Shown here: positions 1 to 7,854 of the stretch, piece after piece
How positions within the stretch are numbered: the stretch's first letter is position 1
How the letters are laid out: every line of letters starts with the position of its first letter
From: JBBQTQ01 sp038213135
Lineage (GTDB): Bacteria > Actinomycetota > Thermoleophilia > Gaiellales > Gaiellaceae
Assembly: GCA_038213135.1 (NCBI GenBank)
Contig: JBBQTQ010000007.1
Span: forward strand, 1-45,391
Direction of reading: 5' to 3'
Length of the DNA stretch: 45,391 bases
Translations under genes and position numbers: made by a program
Notes under the pieces: generated by a model
The model's input: the letters and a program-made list of their open reading frames with translations, nothing else
Told to the model about the DNA's origin: nothing
Databases searched by the model: none

Positions 1-2
1 AT

Positions 3-431
3 GCGGCGGGGCATAGCGACGTGCCGATCTTGGCCTATGCCGCCAAGTTCGCCTCAGCCTTCTATGGTCCCTTTCGTCTGGCCGCCAACTCGGCCCCGGC
101 CTTCGGCGACCGGCGCGGCTACCAGATGGATCCGGCCAACGTCCGCGAGGCGCTGCGCGAGTGCGAGCTCGACGTCGAGGAGGGCGCGGACGTGCTGATG
201 GTGAAGCCCGCGCTGCCTTGTCTCGACGTGATTCGCGCGGTGCGCGAGTCGTTCGACCTGCCGGTGGCCGCGTACAACGTTTCCGGCGAGTACGCGATGG
301 TGAAGGCGGCTGCCGCGATGGGCTGGCTCGACGAGCGGCAAGCGGCGCTCGAGTCGTTGACCGCGATCAAGCGCGCCGGCGCCGACGTCGTCTTCTCGTA
401 CTGGACGAAGGAGCTCGCGAGCTGGCTCTAG
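3..431 (+). CDS. hemB: Delta-aminolevulinic acid dehydratase (porphobilinogen synthase), C-terminal part
   Basis: This is the C-terminal 142 residues of porphobilinogen synthase, which condenses two 5-aminolevulinate molecules in tetrapyrrole synthesis. The gene enters from the left edge; the first complete codon in frame is at 3. The family segment Y-A-A-K-F-A-S-A-F-Y-G-P-F-R is present, followed by G-Y-Q-M-D-P-A-N and V-K-P-A-L-P-C-L-D. The Schiff-base lysine is that of V-K-P. The end, S-Y-W-T-K-E-L-A-S-W-L, is a normal family terminus, so only the N-terminus is missing. hemL lies downstream on the same strand, as expected for a haem operon, but a 150-bp structured repeat fills the gap. Confidence 0.95.
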   Translation, partial: AAGHSDVPILAYAAKFASAFYGPFRLAANSAPAFGDRRGYQMDPANVREALRECELDVEEGADVLMVKPALPCLDVIRAVRESFDLPVAAYNVSGEYAMVKAAAAMGWLDERQAALESLTAIKRAGADVVFSYWTKELASWL

Positions 432-438
432 GAGTCCA

Positions 439-588
439 CTTCAAGATGACGCTTCGTCGCCGGGGTGCGGCGGGCGAGTCCGAGGTTAGGACGCAGGGAG
501 CTCTCGTATCCGGAGGATACGGGGGCGACCGAGGACGACGCATCGGGCCGCACGGCGCGGCCCGGCGACACAAGGCTTCGTCTTGAAG
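439..588 (-). repeat. Structured dispersed repeat, copy A (about 150 bp)
   Basis: Read on the minus strand, this copy shares its core with copies at 6041-6190, 7855-8016 and 45090-45252: GCGTCSTCCTCGGTCGC-like sequence, a short hairpin, then CTCCCTGCGTCC. The ends are inverted repeats, CTTCAAGA at 439-446 and TCTTGAAG at 581-588, reinforced by CGCCGGG (458-464) against CCCGGCG (561-567). A side hairpin has arms GGGCCGC (545-551) and GCGGCCC (557-563). The central hairpin is CGTATCC/GGATACG (505-521). It fills the hemB-hemL gap, and the hemL TTG start (583-585) lies inside the terminal arm. It is the only copy pointing against its neighbouring genes. Confidence 0.85.
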
Positions 589-1854
589 GGGACGTTGCAA
601 ACGCGTTCGGAGCTCTACCGCCGCGCGCTCGAGCTGATCCCAGGTGGGGTCAACTCGCCCGTGCGCGCGATGCGCGCCGTCGGCCTCGACGAGCCGCTGT
701 TCATCCGCCGCGGCGAGGGCGCGTACTTCGAGGACGCAGAGGGCCGCCGCTACCTCGACTGGGTGCTCTCTTGGGGGCCGCTGCTCTTCGGGCACGCCGA
801 CCCGGAGACTGTCGCGGCCGTAATCGAGGCGGCGGCCGAGGGCACGAGCTTCGGCGCCTCGACCGAGCGGGAGGTCGAGCTGGCCGCCGAGATCGTCGAC
901 GCGGTGCCCTCGGTCGAGATGGTCCGGCTCGTCTCGTCGGGCACCGAGGCGGCGATGAGCACGATCCGCCTCGCGCGCGCCGCCACCCACCGCGACCGGA
1001 TCGTCAAGTTCGCCGGCTGCTACCACGGCCACGTCGACTCGCTGCTCGCGAGCGCCGGCTCGGGCATCGCCACGCTCGGCATCCCCTCGACCCCCGGCGT
1101 CCCGACGGGAGCAGCCCGCGACACGATCGTCTGCCCGTACAACGAGATCGAGCCCGTGGCGGAGGCCGTCGTCCGCTACGGCGAGGGCCTCGCCTGCATC
1201 GTCGTCGAGCCGGTCGCCGGGAACATGGGAGTCGTCCCGCCGGAGCCCGGGTTCCTCGAGACGCTGCGGCAGCTCTGCGACGCCTCGGGAGCGCTGCTCG
1301 TCTTCGACGAGGTGATCACCGGCTTCCGCGTCGCCCGCGGTGGTGCCCAGGAGCGCTACTGCGTGCTGCCCGACCTGACCATCCTCGGCAAGATCGCCGG
1401 CGGCGGGCTGCCGCTGGCCGCGTTCGGCGGACGCGCCGAGCTGATGGAGCGCCTGGCTCCGACGGGTGACGTCTACCAGGCAGGCACGCTCTCCGGGAAT
1501 CCCCTCGCAACCGCGGCCGGTCTCTCGGTGCTGCGCCGCCTGCAGAACCCGGCGGTCTACGAGCGGCTCGAGCAGCTCGGCGCCCGACTCGAGGCGGGGC
1601 TCTCCGAGTTCGGGCGCGTCCAGCGAGTCGGCGCGATGGCGACGCTCTTCTGCGCCGACGCTCCGGTGCGCCGGTTCGAGGACGCGACTGCCTGCGACAC
1701 CGAGCGCTACGCAGCGCTCTTCCGGCACCTGCTCAGTCGCGGCATCTACCTCGCGCCGTCGCAGTTCGAGGCAATGTTCGTCTCGCTCGCCCACGGCGAG
1801 GCCGAGGTCGACCGGACGGTGGAGGCCGTTGCCGAGTTCTTCGCTTCGCTCTGA
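583..1854 (+). CDS. hemL: Glutamate-1-semialdehyde 2,1-aminomutase
   Basis: A PLP enzyme that converts glutamate-1-semialdehyde to 5-aminolevulinate, the substrate of the HemB just upstream. At 423 residues it is full family length. Landmarks are I-P-G-G-V-N-S-P-V-R near residue 20, S-S-G-T-E-A-A-M at 118-125, Y-H-G-H at 147-150, F-D-E-V-I-T-G-F-R at 241-249, and the PLP lysine K270 in I-L-G-K-I-A-G-G-G. The TTG start is chosen because the family's N-terminal T-R-S-x-x-L follows within seven residues. This start sits inside the arm of repeat copy A and no clear Shine-Dalgarno sequence precedes it, so translation may be affected by folding of that element. Confidence 0.95.
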   Translation: MKGTLQTRSELYRRALELIPGGVNSPVRAMRAVGLDEPLFIRRGEGAYFEDAEGRRYLDWVLSWGPLLFGHADPETVAAVIEAAAEGTSFGASTEREVELAAEIVDAVPSVEMVRLVSSGTEAAMSTIRLARAATHRDRIVKFAGCYHGHVDSLLASAGSGIATLGIPSTPGVPTGAARDTIVCPYNEIEPVAEAVVRYGEGLACIVVEPVAGNMGVVPPEPGFLETLRQLCDASGALLVFDEVITGFRVARGGAQERYCVLPDLTILGKIAGGGLPLAAFGGRAELMERLAPTGDVYQAGTLSGNPLATAAGLSVLRRLQNPAVYERLEQLGARLEAGLSEFGRVQRVGAMATLFCADAPVRRFEDATACDTERYAALFRHLLSRGIYLAPSQFEAMFVSLAHGEAEVDRTVEAVAEFFASL

Positions 1855-1864
1855 CGTCTGGTAC

Positions 1865-2371
1865 GTGATCGCCGCCGAGGCCGCGCGCGAGAGCACGCTC
1901 TGGCAGGCGGCGCTCCGGTCCGAGGAGGAGCGCGAGCGCGAGGCCGTCTTCTCGGCGCTCGGCGAGGAGCGCTTCGCGCTCGGGATCGAGACGATCTACG
2001 AGGGGTATCTGCTCCACTACGGACGCCCTCGGCTCTTTGCGCCGGAAGACCGCGACACCGCCTTGCTGCTCGGCGACTACCTCTACGCACACGGTCTCGT
2101 TCGGATCGCCTCGTTCGAGGAGGTGAGCGCCGTCGACGACCTGGCGCAGCTGATCTCGCTCTGCGCCCAGCTCCGCGCAGACGGCTCCGGGAGCGACGGA
2201 CCGGCGTGGTCCGCCACCGCCGCGCTCCTGGGAACGGGCGGCCTCGACGACGCCCGCGATGCGCTCCGGCTCGGCGGCGACCCAGGCCCGCTCTACGAGC
2301 TCGCGCGGGAGGGCGCAGGCGCGGATGCGGTCGATCGCGCCCTCGCCGCTCACGCCCTGCGCGTCGGGTAA
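1865..2371 (+). CDS. Hypothetical protein downstream of hemL
   Basis: An acidic, mostly alpha-helical-looking protein of about 168 residues that I do not recognise. It begins 10 bases after the hemL stop, so it is probably co-transcribed. The GTG at 1865 is the first plausible start after hemL, but there is no convincing ribosome site and the frame stays open upstream into hemL. The sequence has a charged helix (E-E-E-R-E-R-E-A-V), then a segment containing E-G-Y-L-L-H-Y-G-R-P-R-L-F. There is no signal peptide or membrane segment. G+C-rich third positions match neighbouring genes, which supports real coding. A role linked to haem synthesis is possible only by position. Confidence 0.65.
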   Translation: MIAAEAARESTLWQAALRSEEEREREAVFSALGEERFALGIETIYEGYLLHYGRPRLFAPEDRDTALLLGDYLYAHGLVRIASFEEVSAVDDLAQLISLCAQLRADGSGSDGPAWSATAALLGTGGLDDARDALRLGGDPGPLYELAREGAGADAVDRALAAHALRVG

Positions 2372-2383
2372 GCTCGCGCACGC

Positions 2384-2524
2384 ATGAGGGCTCTGCACAC
2401 GCTCGCCGACGCCGCAACCGAGGGCAGGCACGTCATCTTCGGCATGCTGATCACAGGCCTCGTCTTCATCAGCGTGATTGCACTCGGGCAGCTGACGCAC
2501 TGGCTGCGCCACCGCCGTCACTAG
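2384..2524 (+). CDS. Small single-pass membrane protein (46 aa)
   Basis: A short open frame with an ATG start encodes 46 residues. A soluble N-terminal segment (M-R-A-L-H-T-L-A-D-A-A-T-E-G-R-H) leads into one hydrophobic segment at about residues 17-37 (V-I-F-G-M-L-I-T-G-L-V-F-I and on). It ends in a very basic tail, H-W-L-R-H-R-R-H, consistent with a cytoplasmic C-terminus. It starts 12 bases after the preceding stop; a TAAGCT box 9 bases upstream could be a leaderless-type -10. Function is unknown. Downstream, 2525-2786 shows several GAGCTCGAG-type inverted words and no further gene. Confidence 0.6.
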   Translation: MRALHTLADAATEGRHVIFGMLITGLVFISVIALGQLTHWLRHRRH

Positions 2525-2786
2525 CAGGCCCGCTTCGAGCTCGAGTATTTCGAGACGAGCTCGCCGAGTAGCTCGAGACTGAGCAAGGCAGGGGGTGCTC
2601 GCCTTCGCAGCCTGGTGCCGCGATTACTCGCTCGCAAAGCCGAGTGGCGAGAGCGGAATCGAGACGACCGTCGCTGCCGCATGCTCGGAAACTGGCGTTC
2701 CGGCACGAGCCGCTGGCCGGAGTCCGGTTTGGACTTTCTGAAATGAGGTAGGCCCTTCTTGTATACGACGACGACAAGGAGGATTT

Positions 2787-3446
2787 ATGCGGCGACTACT
2801 GATCCTGCCTCTGCTGCTCGGGGCGCTCGCGTTCGCGGGTGTGGGCTTCGCGGACCCGGGCGACGAGGGGCACCACGGGGACAAGCACGGCCATCATGGC
2901 GACGACAACGACCACGGCGACCATGGCGGCCACGGCAAGGAGTCGAAGTTCGGGCCGTACAACAGCACATCGCCGGACAACGGCACCTGCCAGAACCCGT
3001 GGGCGAACGACACCTTCAAGCGCGAGTACAAGGTTCGGGACAACGGCGACGGCACGTTCTTCGTGCACGAGGACTACAAGGACGGCAGCTTCGTCACGAA
3101 CGCCGGTCCGAGTCCAGGAGCGTGTGAGCCCGATAGTCACCACGGAACGACCGTTGCGGCGGGCATAACGGGGAAGTTCAAGGGCTTCATCGAGGGAACG
3201 GTCACCGGCGGGACGTACAACCCGAACGGCTGCAACGCTCCGTCCAATCCCTGCGCCGGCTCGACGAGCGGCTTCATCACTGCGACCTTCGGGCCGGGGG
3301 CAACGTTTACGTGCTTCCTTGGTTTTGCAGGCTGCAAGTTCGACTTCGACTACAAGGCCCACGACCAGGGCCTGATCTATCGGCACTGGGAGGACAAGGA
3401 GACGAACGGAACCGAGCAGCTGACGGGCGACATCGCGAGCGCCTGA
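2787..3446 (+). CDS. Secreted protein with His/Asp/Gly-rich N-terminal segment
   Basis: A 219-residue exported protein of unknown function. The N-terminus is a clear signal peptide: M-R-R, then a Leu/Ala-rich core, with probable cleavage near F-A-D at residues 21-23. Residues about 24-50 are a low-complexity run of His, Asp and Gly (H-H-G-D-K-H-G-H-H-G-D-D-N-D-H repeated), which could bind divalent metal. The rest looks like a compact extracellular domain with six to seven Cys that may form disulphides. The ATG is preceded by a strong AAGGAGG ribosome site (2774-2780 region). A perfect hairpin follows the stop, so this appears to be a single-gene unit. Metal binding is inference from composition. 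Confidence 0.8.
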   Translation: MRRLLILPLLLGALAFAGVGFADPGDEGHHGDKHGHHGDDNDHGDHGGHGKESKFGPYNSTSPDNGTCQNPWANDTFKREYKVRDNGDGTFFVHEDYKDGSFVTNAGPSPGACEPDSHHGTTVAAGITGKFKGFIEGTVTGGTYNPNGCNAPSNPCAGSTSGFITATFGPGATFTCFLGFAGCKFDFDYKAHDQGLIYRHWEDKETNGTEQLTGDIASA

Positions 3447-3453
3447 GCTATCT

Positions 3454-3487
3454 GTGTGGGGCGGGGGTTTCTGCTCCCGCCCCACAC
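3454..3487. terminator. Intrinsic terminator-like hairpin
   Basis: A perfect 12-bp inverted repeat, GTGTGGGGCGGG (3454-3465) and CCCGCCCCACAC (3476-3487), encloses a 10-base loop. It starts 8 bases after the stop of the secreted His-rich protein. There is no long T-run, as is common for terminators in high-G+C actinobacteria. Confidence 0.75.
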
Positions 3488-3523
3488 GCTCCGTAAATCC
3501 GCAGAGGAGTACACGCCGGTCGT

Positions 3524-3559
3524 CTTGCAGCTCGCTGCCTGATCCCTAGACTCACACCG
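3524..3559 (+). promoter_or_regulatory. Leaderless promoter of ubiD
   Basis: TTGCAG (3524-3529), a 17-bp spacer, TAGACT (3547-3552), then six bases to the GTG start at 3559. This geometry places the transcript start at the start codon, giving a leaderless mRNA. It is the best-matched -35/-10 pair in the window, and the TAGACT box recurs upstream of several other genes here. Confidence 0.6.
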
Positions 3560-5064
3560 TGGCTCCGCCCGCGGATCTGCGCGCGTGGATCGCGCTGCTC
3601 GAGCGCGAGGGTGAGCTCGTTCGCGTGGCCGCCGAGGTCGATCCGCACCTCGAGATCACCGAGATCGTCGACCGGACGGTCAAGTCGGGCGGGCCGGCGC
3701 TCCTCTTCGAGCACCCCAAGGGCTCCGACCACGCGCTGCTGATCAACCAGTTCGGCACTGAGCGGCGAATGTGCCTGGCGTTCGGTGCCGAGAGCCTCGA
3801 CGAGGTCGGCGCGCGCTTCGGCGAGGTGCTGGAGCTGCAGCCGCCGGAGGGCCTCGTCGAGAAGGTCAAGGGCCTGCGCAAGCTGAAGTCGATCGCGGAC
3901 TCCATGCCGAAGACCATCCGCTCGGGCGCGTGCCAGGAGGTCGTCCTGACCGGCGACGAGGTCGACCTCGGCCGGTTGCCGATCCAGACCTGCTGGCCGG
4001 GTGACCCGGCGCCGTTCATCACGCTCCCGGCCGTGATCACGCGCGATCCGCGCACCGGCACGCGCAACGTCGGCATGTACCGCATGCAGAAGATCGACCG
4101 CGCATCGACCTACATGCACTGGCAGATCCACAAGGACGGGCGGCTCGACTACCTGGCGACCGACGTCCGCCTCGAGGTCGCGGTGGCGCTCGGGCTCGAC
4201 CCGGTCAGCGCCTACTCGGCGAGCGCGCCGCTCCCCAAGCACATCGACGAGTTCATGCTCGCGGGCTTCCTGAAGGGCGAGCCGGTCGAGCTCGTTCGCG
4301 GGAAGACCGTCGACCTCGAGGTACCGGCGAACGCGGAGATCGTGCTCGAGGGCTACGTCGAGCAGGGCGACACCGGGATCGAGGGGCCCTTCGGCGACCA
4401 CACCGGCTACTACTCGCCCGCCGACGAGTTCCCCGTCTTCCACGTGACCGCGATGACGATGCGGCGCGACGCGATCTATCCGTCGATCGTCGTCGGCAAG
4501 CCGCCGGCCGAGGACGCCTGGCTCGGCAAGGCGACCGAACGGATCTTCCTGCCGGCGATCCGGATGAGCGTGCCCGAGATCGTCGACTACGACCTGCCTG
4601 TGGCAGGCGCGTTCCACAACTGCGCGATCGTCTCGATTCGAAAGGCGTTTCCCGGGCAGGCCAAGAAGGTGATGCACGCCGTCTGGGGACTCGGCCTGCT
4701 CAGCCTCGCCAAGTGCGTGGTCGTCGTCGACGAGTGGGTCGACGTGCACGACTACGACGAGGTCTTCTTCCGCGTCTGCGCGAACACCGACCCCAAGCGC
4801 GACGTCCTGATCTGCGAGGGACCGCTCGACCAGCTCGACCACTCGCCGACGCTCGAAAGCCTCGGCGGGAAGCTCGGGATCGACGCTACGCACAAGGGTC
4901 CGGCCGAGGGTGCGCGGCCGTGGCCGGAGGAGATTCGGATGAGCGACGAGATCCGCGCGCGAGTCGACGAGCGCTGGCAGGAGTACGGCATCGACCTGCC
5001 GGAAGCAGCCAACGGCGCGATGCGTCATATTTCAGCCCCGTTGCGACAGGTGTTACGTCGTTGA
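3559..5064 (+). CDS. ubiD: UbiD family decarboxylase (menaquinone pathway type)
   Basis: A 501-residue member of the UbiD family, which uses prenylated FMN to decarboxylate aromatic or unsaturated acids. UbiD landmarks are R-N-V-G-M-Y-R-M-Q (about residues 171-179), E-G-P-F-G-D-H-T-G-Y-Y (about 274-284) with the catalytic-region Glu, and E-D-A-W-L-G-K-A-T-E. Its cofactor enzyme UbiX is encoded at 8016, and futalosine-pathway genes mqnA and mqnC follow. By this context it probably removes the carboxylate of a dihydroxynaphthoate intermediate, as proposed for UbiD/UbiX homologues in Streptomyces. The GTG start is set by the leaderless promoter just upstream. Confidence 0.88.
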   Translation: MAPPADLRAWIALLEREGELVRVAAEVDPHLEITEIVDRTVKSGGPALLFEHPKGSDHALLINQFGTERRMCLAFGAESLDEVGARFGEVLELQPPEGLVEKVKGLRKLKSIADSMPKTIRSGACQEVVLTGDEVDLGRLPIQTCWPGDPAPFITLPAVITRDPRTGTRNVGMYRMQKIDRASTYMHWQIHKDGRLDYLATDVRLEVAVALGLDPVSAYSASAPLPKHIDEFMLAGFLKGEPVELVRGKTVDLEVPANAEIVLEGYVEQGDTGIEGPFGDHTGYYSPADEFPVFHVTAMTMRRDAIYPSIVVGKPPAEDAWLGKATERIFLPAIRMSVPEIVDYDLPVAGAFHNCAIVSIRKAFPGQAKKVMHAVWGLGLLSLAKCVVVVDEWVDVHDYDEVFFRVCANTDPKRDVLICEGPLDQLDHSPTLESLGGKLGIDATHKGPAEGARPWPEEIRMSDEIRARVDERWQEYGIDLPEAANGAMRHISAPLRQVLRR

Positions 5065-5123
5065 CGGCAGCTACAAGCAGCGGTTGAATCCCGGTTCGGA
5101 AGCGAAGAGGAGGCGGCACAAAG

Positions 5124-6026
5124 TTGGAGCCTGAGCGGGGGCACGAAGGACCGGAGCTGCCTCGCCCTACCCTCTGGCCGATCGGCTTCGCGATCGGAGT
5201 GGTCTGCCTGCTCGTCGGCCTCGTCGTCAGCTGGCCCGCAGTCGGTGTAGGAGCGGCGATCGCGATCATCTTCGGCTTCGTCTGGATCCGCGACATGCAG
5301 GGCCATCACAAGGTGGAGCCGCCCGCGGCGATTCCGGCTGCGCCAGTGCCGGCCGAGAGCTATTCGCGCGGCCGCTTCCTCGGAGCCTCGACCCTCGGGC
5401 TCGGTGCGGTGATCGGCGGTGCGATATCGGTGCCCGCGATCGGGTTCGCGATCGTGCCGCCCTTCCTGAAGCAGGGCCGCGGCGAGCTCGACCTCGGGCC
5501 GATCAGCGACTACCAGGAGCAGCAGTGGTACATCGTCCACTTCGAGCTCGATCCGGCCGAGGGCGAGGTCACCCGACGCACCGCCTACATCCGTTACAAC
5601 GGGCTGGTCCCCTTCAACGGGAAGAGCGAGCCGAGCTTCACGATCATCTCCAATCGCTGCGCGCACCTCGGCTGCCCAGTCCAGCCGAACGGCCTCGTCT
5701 CGAACCAGGCGAAGGACGAGAACACCGGCAACGGCCAGATGGTGCAGCTGATCCAGGTTCAGGGACTCTCGGGCTTCGGCTGCCCCTGCCACGGCGGCGC
5801 CTACGACACCGAGGGCAACCGCACGGCCGGCCCGCCCGTCCGCGGGCTCGACCGCTACCAGTTCGCGATCCGCAAAGGCCACCTCTTCCTCGGCAAGGCG
5901 TACAGCGTCAAGAAGGTCGAAGGCACGGGCGGCACGGCGAAGATCAGGGAGTTCAACCTCACCGGGCCGGGACAGCACGTGGGTGACTGGGAAGCCTTGC
6001 TCTACCCGTTGCAGCCGCCGCACTGA
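5124..6026 (+). CDS. qcrA: Menaquinol:cytochrome c reductase Rieske iron-sulfur subunit
   Basis: A 300-residue Rieske protein of the bc-type complex. Two N-terminal membrane segments (about residues 17-36 and 39-55) precede a third (about 86-111), and the globular 2Fe-2S domain follows. The cluster ligands are in C-A-H-L-G-C (179-184) and C-P-C-H-G-G-A-Y (220-227); the two extra Cys form the usual disulphide. The domain accepts electrons from menaquinol and passes them to cytochrome c. The TTG start follows an AGAGGAGG ribosome site at 5106-5113 with about 10 bases spacing. The extra pair of N-terminal helices resembles the three-helix Rieske anchor of actinobacterial QcrA. Confidence 0.93.
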   Translation: MEPERGHEGPELPRPTLWPIGFAIGVVCLLVGLVVSWPAVGVGAAIAIIFGFVWIRDMQGHHKVEPPAAIPAAPVPAESYSRGRFLGASTLGLGAVIGGAISVPAIGFAIVPPFLKQGRGELDLGPISDYQEQQWYIVHFELDPAEGEVTRRTAYIRYNGLVPFNGKSEPSFTIISNRCAHLGCPVQPNGLVSNQAKDENTGNGQMVQLIQVQGLSGFGCPCHGGAYDTEGNRTAGPPVRGLDRYQFAIRKGHLFLGKAYSVKKVEGTGGTAKIREFNLTGPGQHVGDWEALLYPLQPPH

Positions 6027-6040
6027 TGTTTATCGGCTCC

Positions 6041-6190
6041 TTGCGAAACGAAGCCTTGTGCCGTCGGGCCGCGCTGGACAGCGCGGGCCTGCGTCCTCAG
6101 TCGCGCCCATATCTCGATCGATATGGGCGCTCCCTGCGTCCTTGGCTCGCACCGTCTATCGCACCCCGACGGCGAAGCGTCGTTCCGCAA
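6041..6190 (+). repeat. Structured dispersed repeat, copy B (150 bp)
   Basis: Same family as the copies at 439, 7855 and 45090. The terminal arms are TTGCGAAACGA (6041-6051) and TCGTTCCGCAA (6180-6190), complementary except one base. GCCGTCGGG (6060-6068) pairs with CCCGACGGC (6165-6173). A side hairpin has GCGCTG/CAGCGC (6071-6084). The central hairpin is perfect over 11 bp, GCGCCCATATC (6103-6113) and GATATGGGCGC (6120-6130). Shared core sequence TGCGTCCTCAGTCGC lies before it and CTCCCTGCGTCCT after it. The copy fills the qcrA-qcrB gap and its last base is the A of the qcrB ATG. Confidence 0.88.
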
Positions 6191-6969
6191 TGAGCCCGAA
6201 GTCGGCCCGCAGAAAGCAGATCGAGGCGGCGGCGCTCTACCCGCTCGACTGGGTCGAGGAGCGTTCCGGCCTCGTCGGCGGGATCAAGTACTTCCTCTTC
6301 CGCAAGGTCCCGGGCGACACGAACTGGTTCCACACGCTCGGCTCGGCGACGCTGACGGCGTTCCTCGTCCAGGCGATCACCGGCGTGATCCTGGCGATGT
6401 ACTACAAGCCGGATCCGAACTCGGCCTACCAGTCCATCCAGCACATCTCGAACGACATCACGCTGGGCTGGCTCGTCCGCGGCATGCACAAATGGGGCGC
6501 AAGCGTCTTCATCATCCTGATGTTCTTCCACATGGCCCGCGTCTTCCTGTTCGGGGCCTACAAGTACCCGCGCGAGCTGAACTGGATCATCGGCGTCCTG
6601 CTGCTCGCGCTCGGCATGTTCGAGGGCTTCACCGGCTACCTGCTGCCGTGGGACCAGACCGCGTACTGGGCGACGGTCGTCGGCATCAACCTGAACGGAA
6701 CGGCCCCCTTCTTAGGCCCCTTCATAGCCTCCATCCTGCGGGGTGGTGCGGAGATTGGGCCCGACACCCTCTCGCGCTTCTACTCGATCCACATGCTGAT
6801 CCTGCCCGGCGCGATCTTCGCCCTGATCGGCCTGCACCTGTACCTCGTGATCCGGCTCGGCGTCAGCTCGCCGCCCTGGTCGAAGCAGGCTGCGGGGGGC
6901 GACCTCAAGGAGCCCGAGCCTGAGTCCGGGCGGGTCGGCCTGATCCAGCCGGCGCCGAGGGGCAAGTAA
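6190..6969 (+). CDS. qcrB: Cytochrome b6-like subunit of menaquinol:cytochrome c reductase
   Basis: A 259-residue, four-helix cytochrome b6-type protein. Haem-ligand histidines are visible in M-H-K-W-G, F-F-H-M-A-R, S-I-H-M-L-I and G-L-H-L-Y-L, and the motif G-Y-L-L-P-W-D-Q-T-A-Y-W-A-T is characteristic. The quinone-site loop is completed by the subunit IV-like part of the next gene, as in Bacillus/Geobacillus b6c complexes. The open frame runs back to 5983, but everything before 6190 is repeat copy B, and the ATG at 6190 starts a normal b6 N-terminus. Where b6 and Bacillus QcrB carry a Cys that attaches haem ci, I read Thr (F-H-T-L-G-S). No ribosome site is seen before the start. Confidence 0.92.
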   Translation: MSPKSARRKQIEAAALYPLDWVEERSGLVGGIKYFLFRKVPGDTNWFHTLGSATLTAFLVQAITGVILAMYYKPDPNSAYQSIQHISNDITLGWLVRGMHKWGASVFIILMFFHMARVFLFGAYKYPRELNWIIGVLLLALGMFEGFTGYLLPWDQTAYWATVVGINLNGTAPFLGPFIASILRGGAEIGPDTLSRFYSIHMLILPGAIFALIGLHLYLVIRLGVSSPPWSKQAAGGDLKEPEPESGRVGLIQPAPRGK

Positions 6970-7016
6970 GTGCCCCATCCAGCAGAAGCTCGGCGGCATC
7001 ACTGGAAGGGGCACTA

Positions 7017-7847
7017 ATGGCTTCGCGGCGGGTCGAAGAGCGGCGCGCGCAGTTCAAGAAGTACAAGCAGGACGTCGAGAAGCGCGGGAAGTCGTTCTTC
7101 CCGTACGCGATGTTCCACGACACGGTGATGAGCCTCGTCGTGGTGATCGTGATCATCGTGCTCACCGTCGTCTGGAAGTTCTCGCTGCCCGACTCCCACG
7201 ACGGGACGAAGGCCGGCTGGCTCGGGCCGCTCTACACCGACAAGGCCGACCCGGGGACGACGAACTTCGTGCCGCGGCCCGACTGGTACTTCTACTTCCT
7301 CTTCTACCTGCTGCGGATCTTCAAGTGGCCCGACTCGGTGATCCTCGGCACGGTCGGGATCCCGACGATCCTCCTGATCCTGCTGCTCGCGATGCCGTTC
7401 ATCGACATCCGGCGCGAGCGGCGGCTGCTACGGCGGCCCGTCGCGGTGATCGCGACGACCCTCGTCGTGCTCTCCATGGGCGTGCTGACCTACAAGGGCG
7501 CGACGGCGAAGGAGTCGCTCGGCTCCGAGAACGTTGCGGCGGTGCCGAAGTGGGCCGCCAGGCAGGGCTTCGCGAACAACCCGCAGGCCATCGGGGGAGC
7601 GAAGATTTTCGCCCAGGTGGGCTGTGAGACCTGCCACACCTATCTCGGCACGGGCTCGAGCAACCTCGGCGCGCCGGATCTCTCTGCCGAGGGGGCGAAG
7701 AATCAGGGAATCAAGTTCCAGATCGCGCACCTGAAGTGTCCGTCTTGCGTCCACCCCGGCTCGCAGATGCTGCCGTTCCCCAACCTCGGGCAGGACAATC
7801 TCTTGAAGGTCGCCACCTTCCTCGAAGCCTCCAAGGGCGGGAAGTAG
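7017..7847 (+). CDS. qcrC: Cytochrome b subunit IV-like domain fused to cytochrome c
   Basis: A 276-residue fusion that completes the menaquinol:cytochrome c reductase. Residues about 36-55, 84-100 and 107-127 form the subunit IV-like helices, with P-D-W-Y-F-Y-F-L-F (family P-E-W-Y) in the quinol-oxidation site. After a further helix near 139-158 comes a periplasmic cytochrome c domain with haem motif C-E-T-C-H and a probable axial Met in G-S-Q-M-L-P-F-P. A second pair, C-P-S-C-V-H, is one residue off a haem motif and might form a disulphide. The ATG follows a GGAAGGGG ribosome site. The arrangement matches Geobacillus QcrC rather than the di-haem QcrC of Streptomyces. Confidence 0.9.
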   Translation: MASRRVEERRAQFKKYKQDVEKRGKSFFPYAMFHDTVMSLVVVIVIIVLTVVWKFSLPDSHDGTKAGWLGPLYTDKADPGTTNFVPRPDWYFYFLFYLLRIFKWPDSVILGTVGIPTILLILLLAMPFIDIRRERRLLRRPVAVIATTLVVLSMGVLTYKGATAKESLGSENVAAVPKWAARQGFANNPQAIGGAKIFAQVGCETCHTYLGTGSSNLGAPDLSAEGAKNQGIKFQIAHLKCPSCVHPGSQMLPFPNLGQDNLLKVATFLEASKGGK

Positions 7848-7854
7848 TTTGACG

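Noticed and set aside
439..588. Repeat copies read as protein-coding (recurrent A-R-T-Q-G-A-L and T-E-D-x-A-S-G-R peptides in several frames)
   Set aside because: The similarity follows the DNA in both orientations and changes frame between copies, and base changes are compensated in stems rather than synonymous.
367..1896. Long minus-strand frame opposite hemL (509 residues)
   Set aside because: Typical high-G+C antisense shadow: Arg/Glu/Asp-rich with no recognisable domain, while hemL on the other strand is a complete known enzyme.
5983..6189. N-terminal extension of qcrB (69 residues) given by the long open frame
   Set aside because: It is entirely repeat copy B plus the end of qcrA; cytochrome b6 homology begins at the ATG at 6190.
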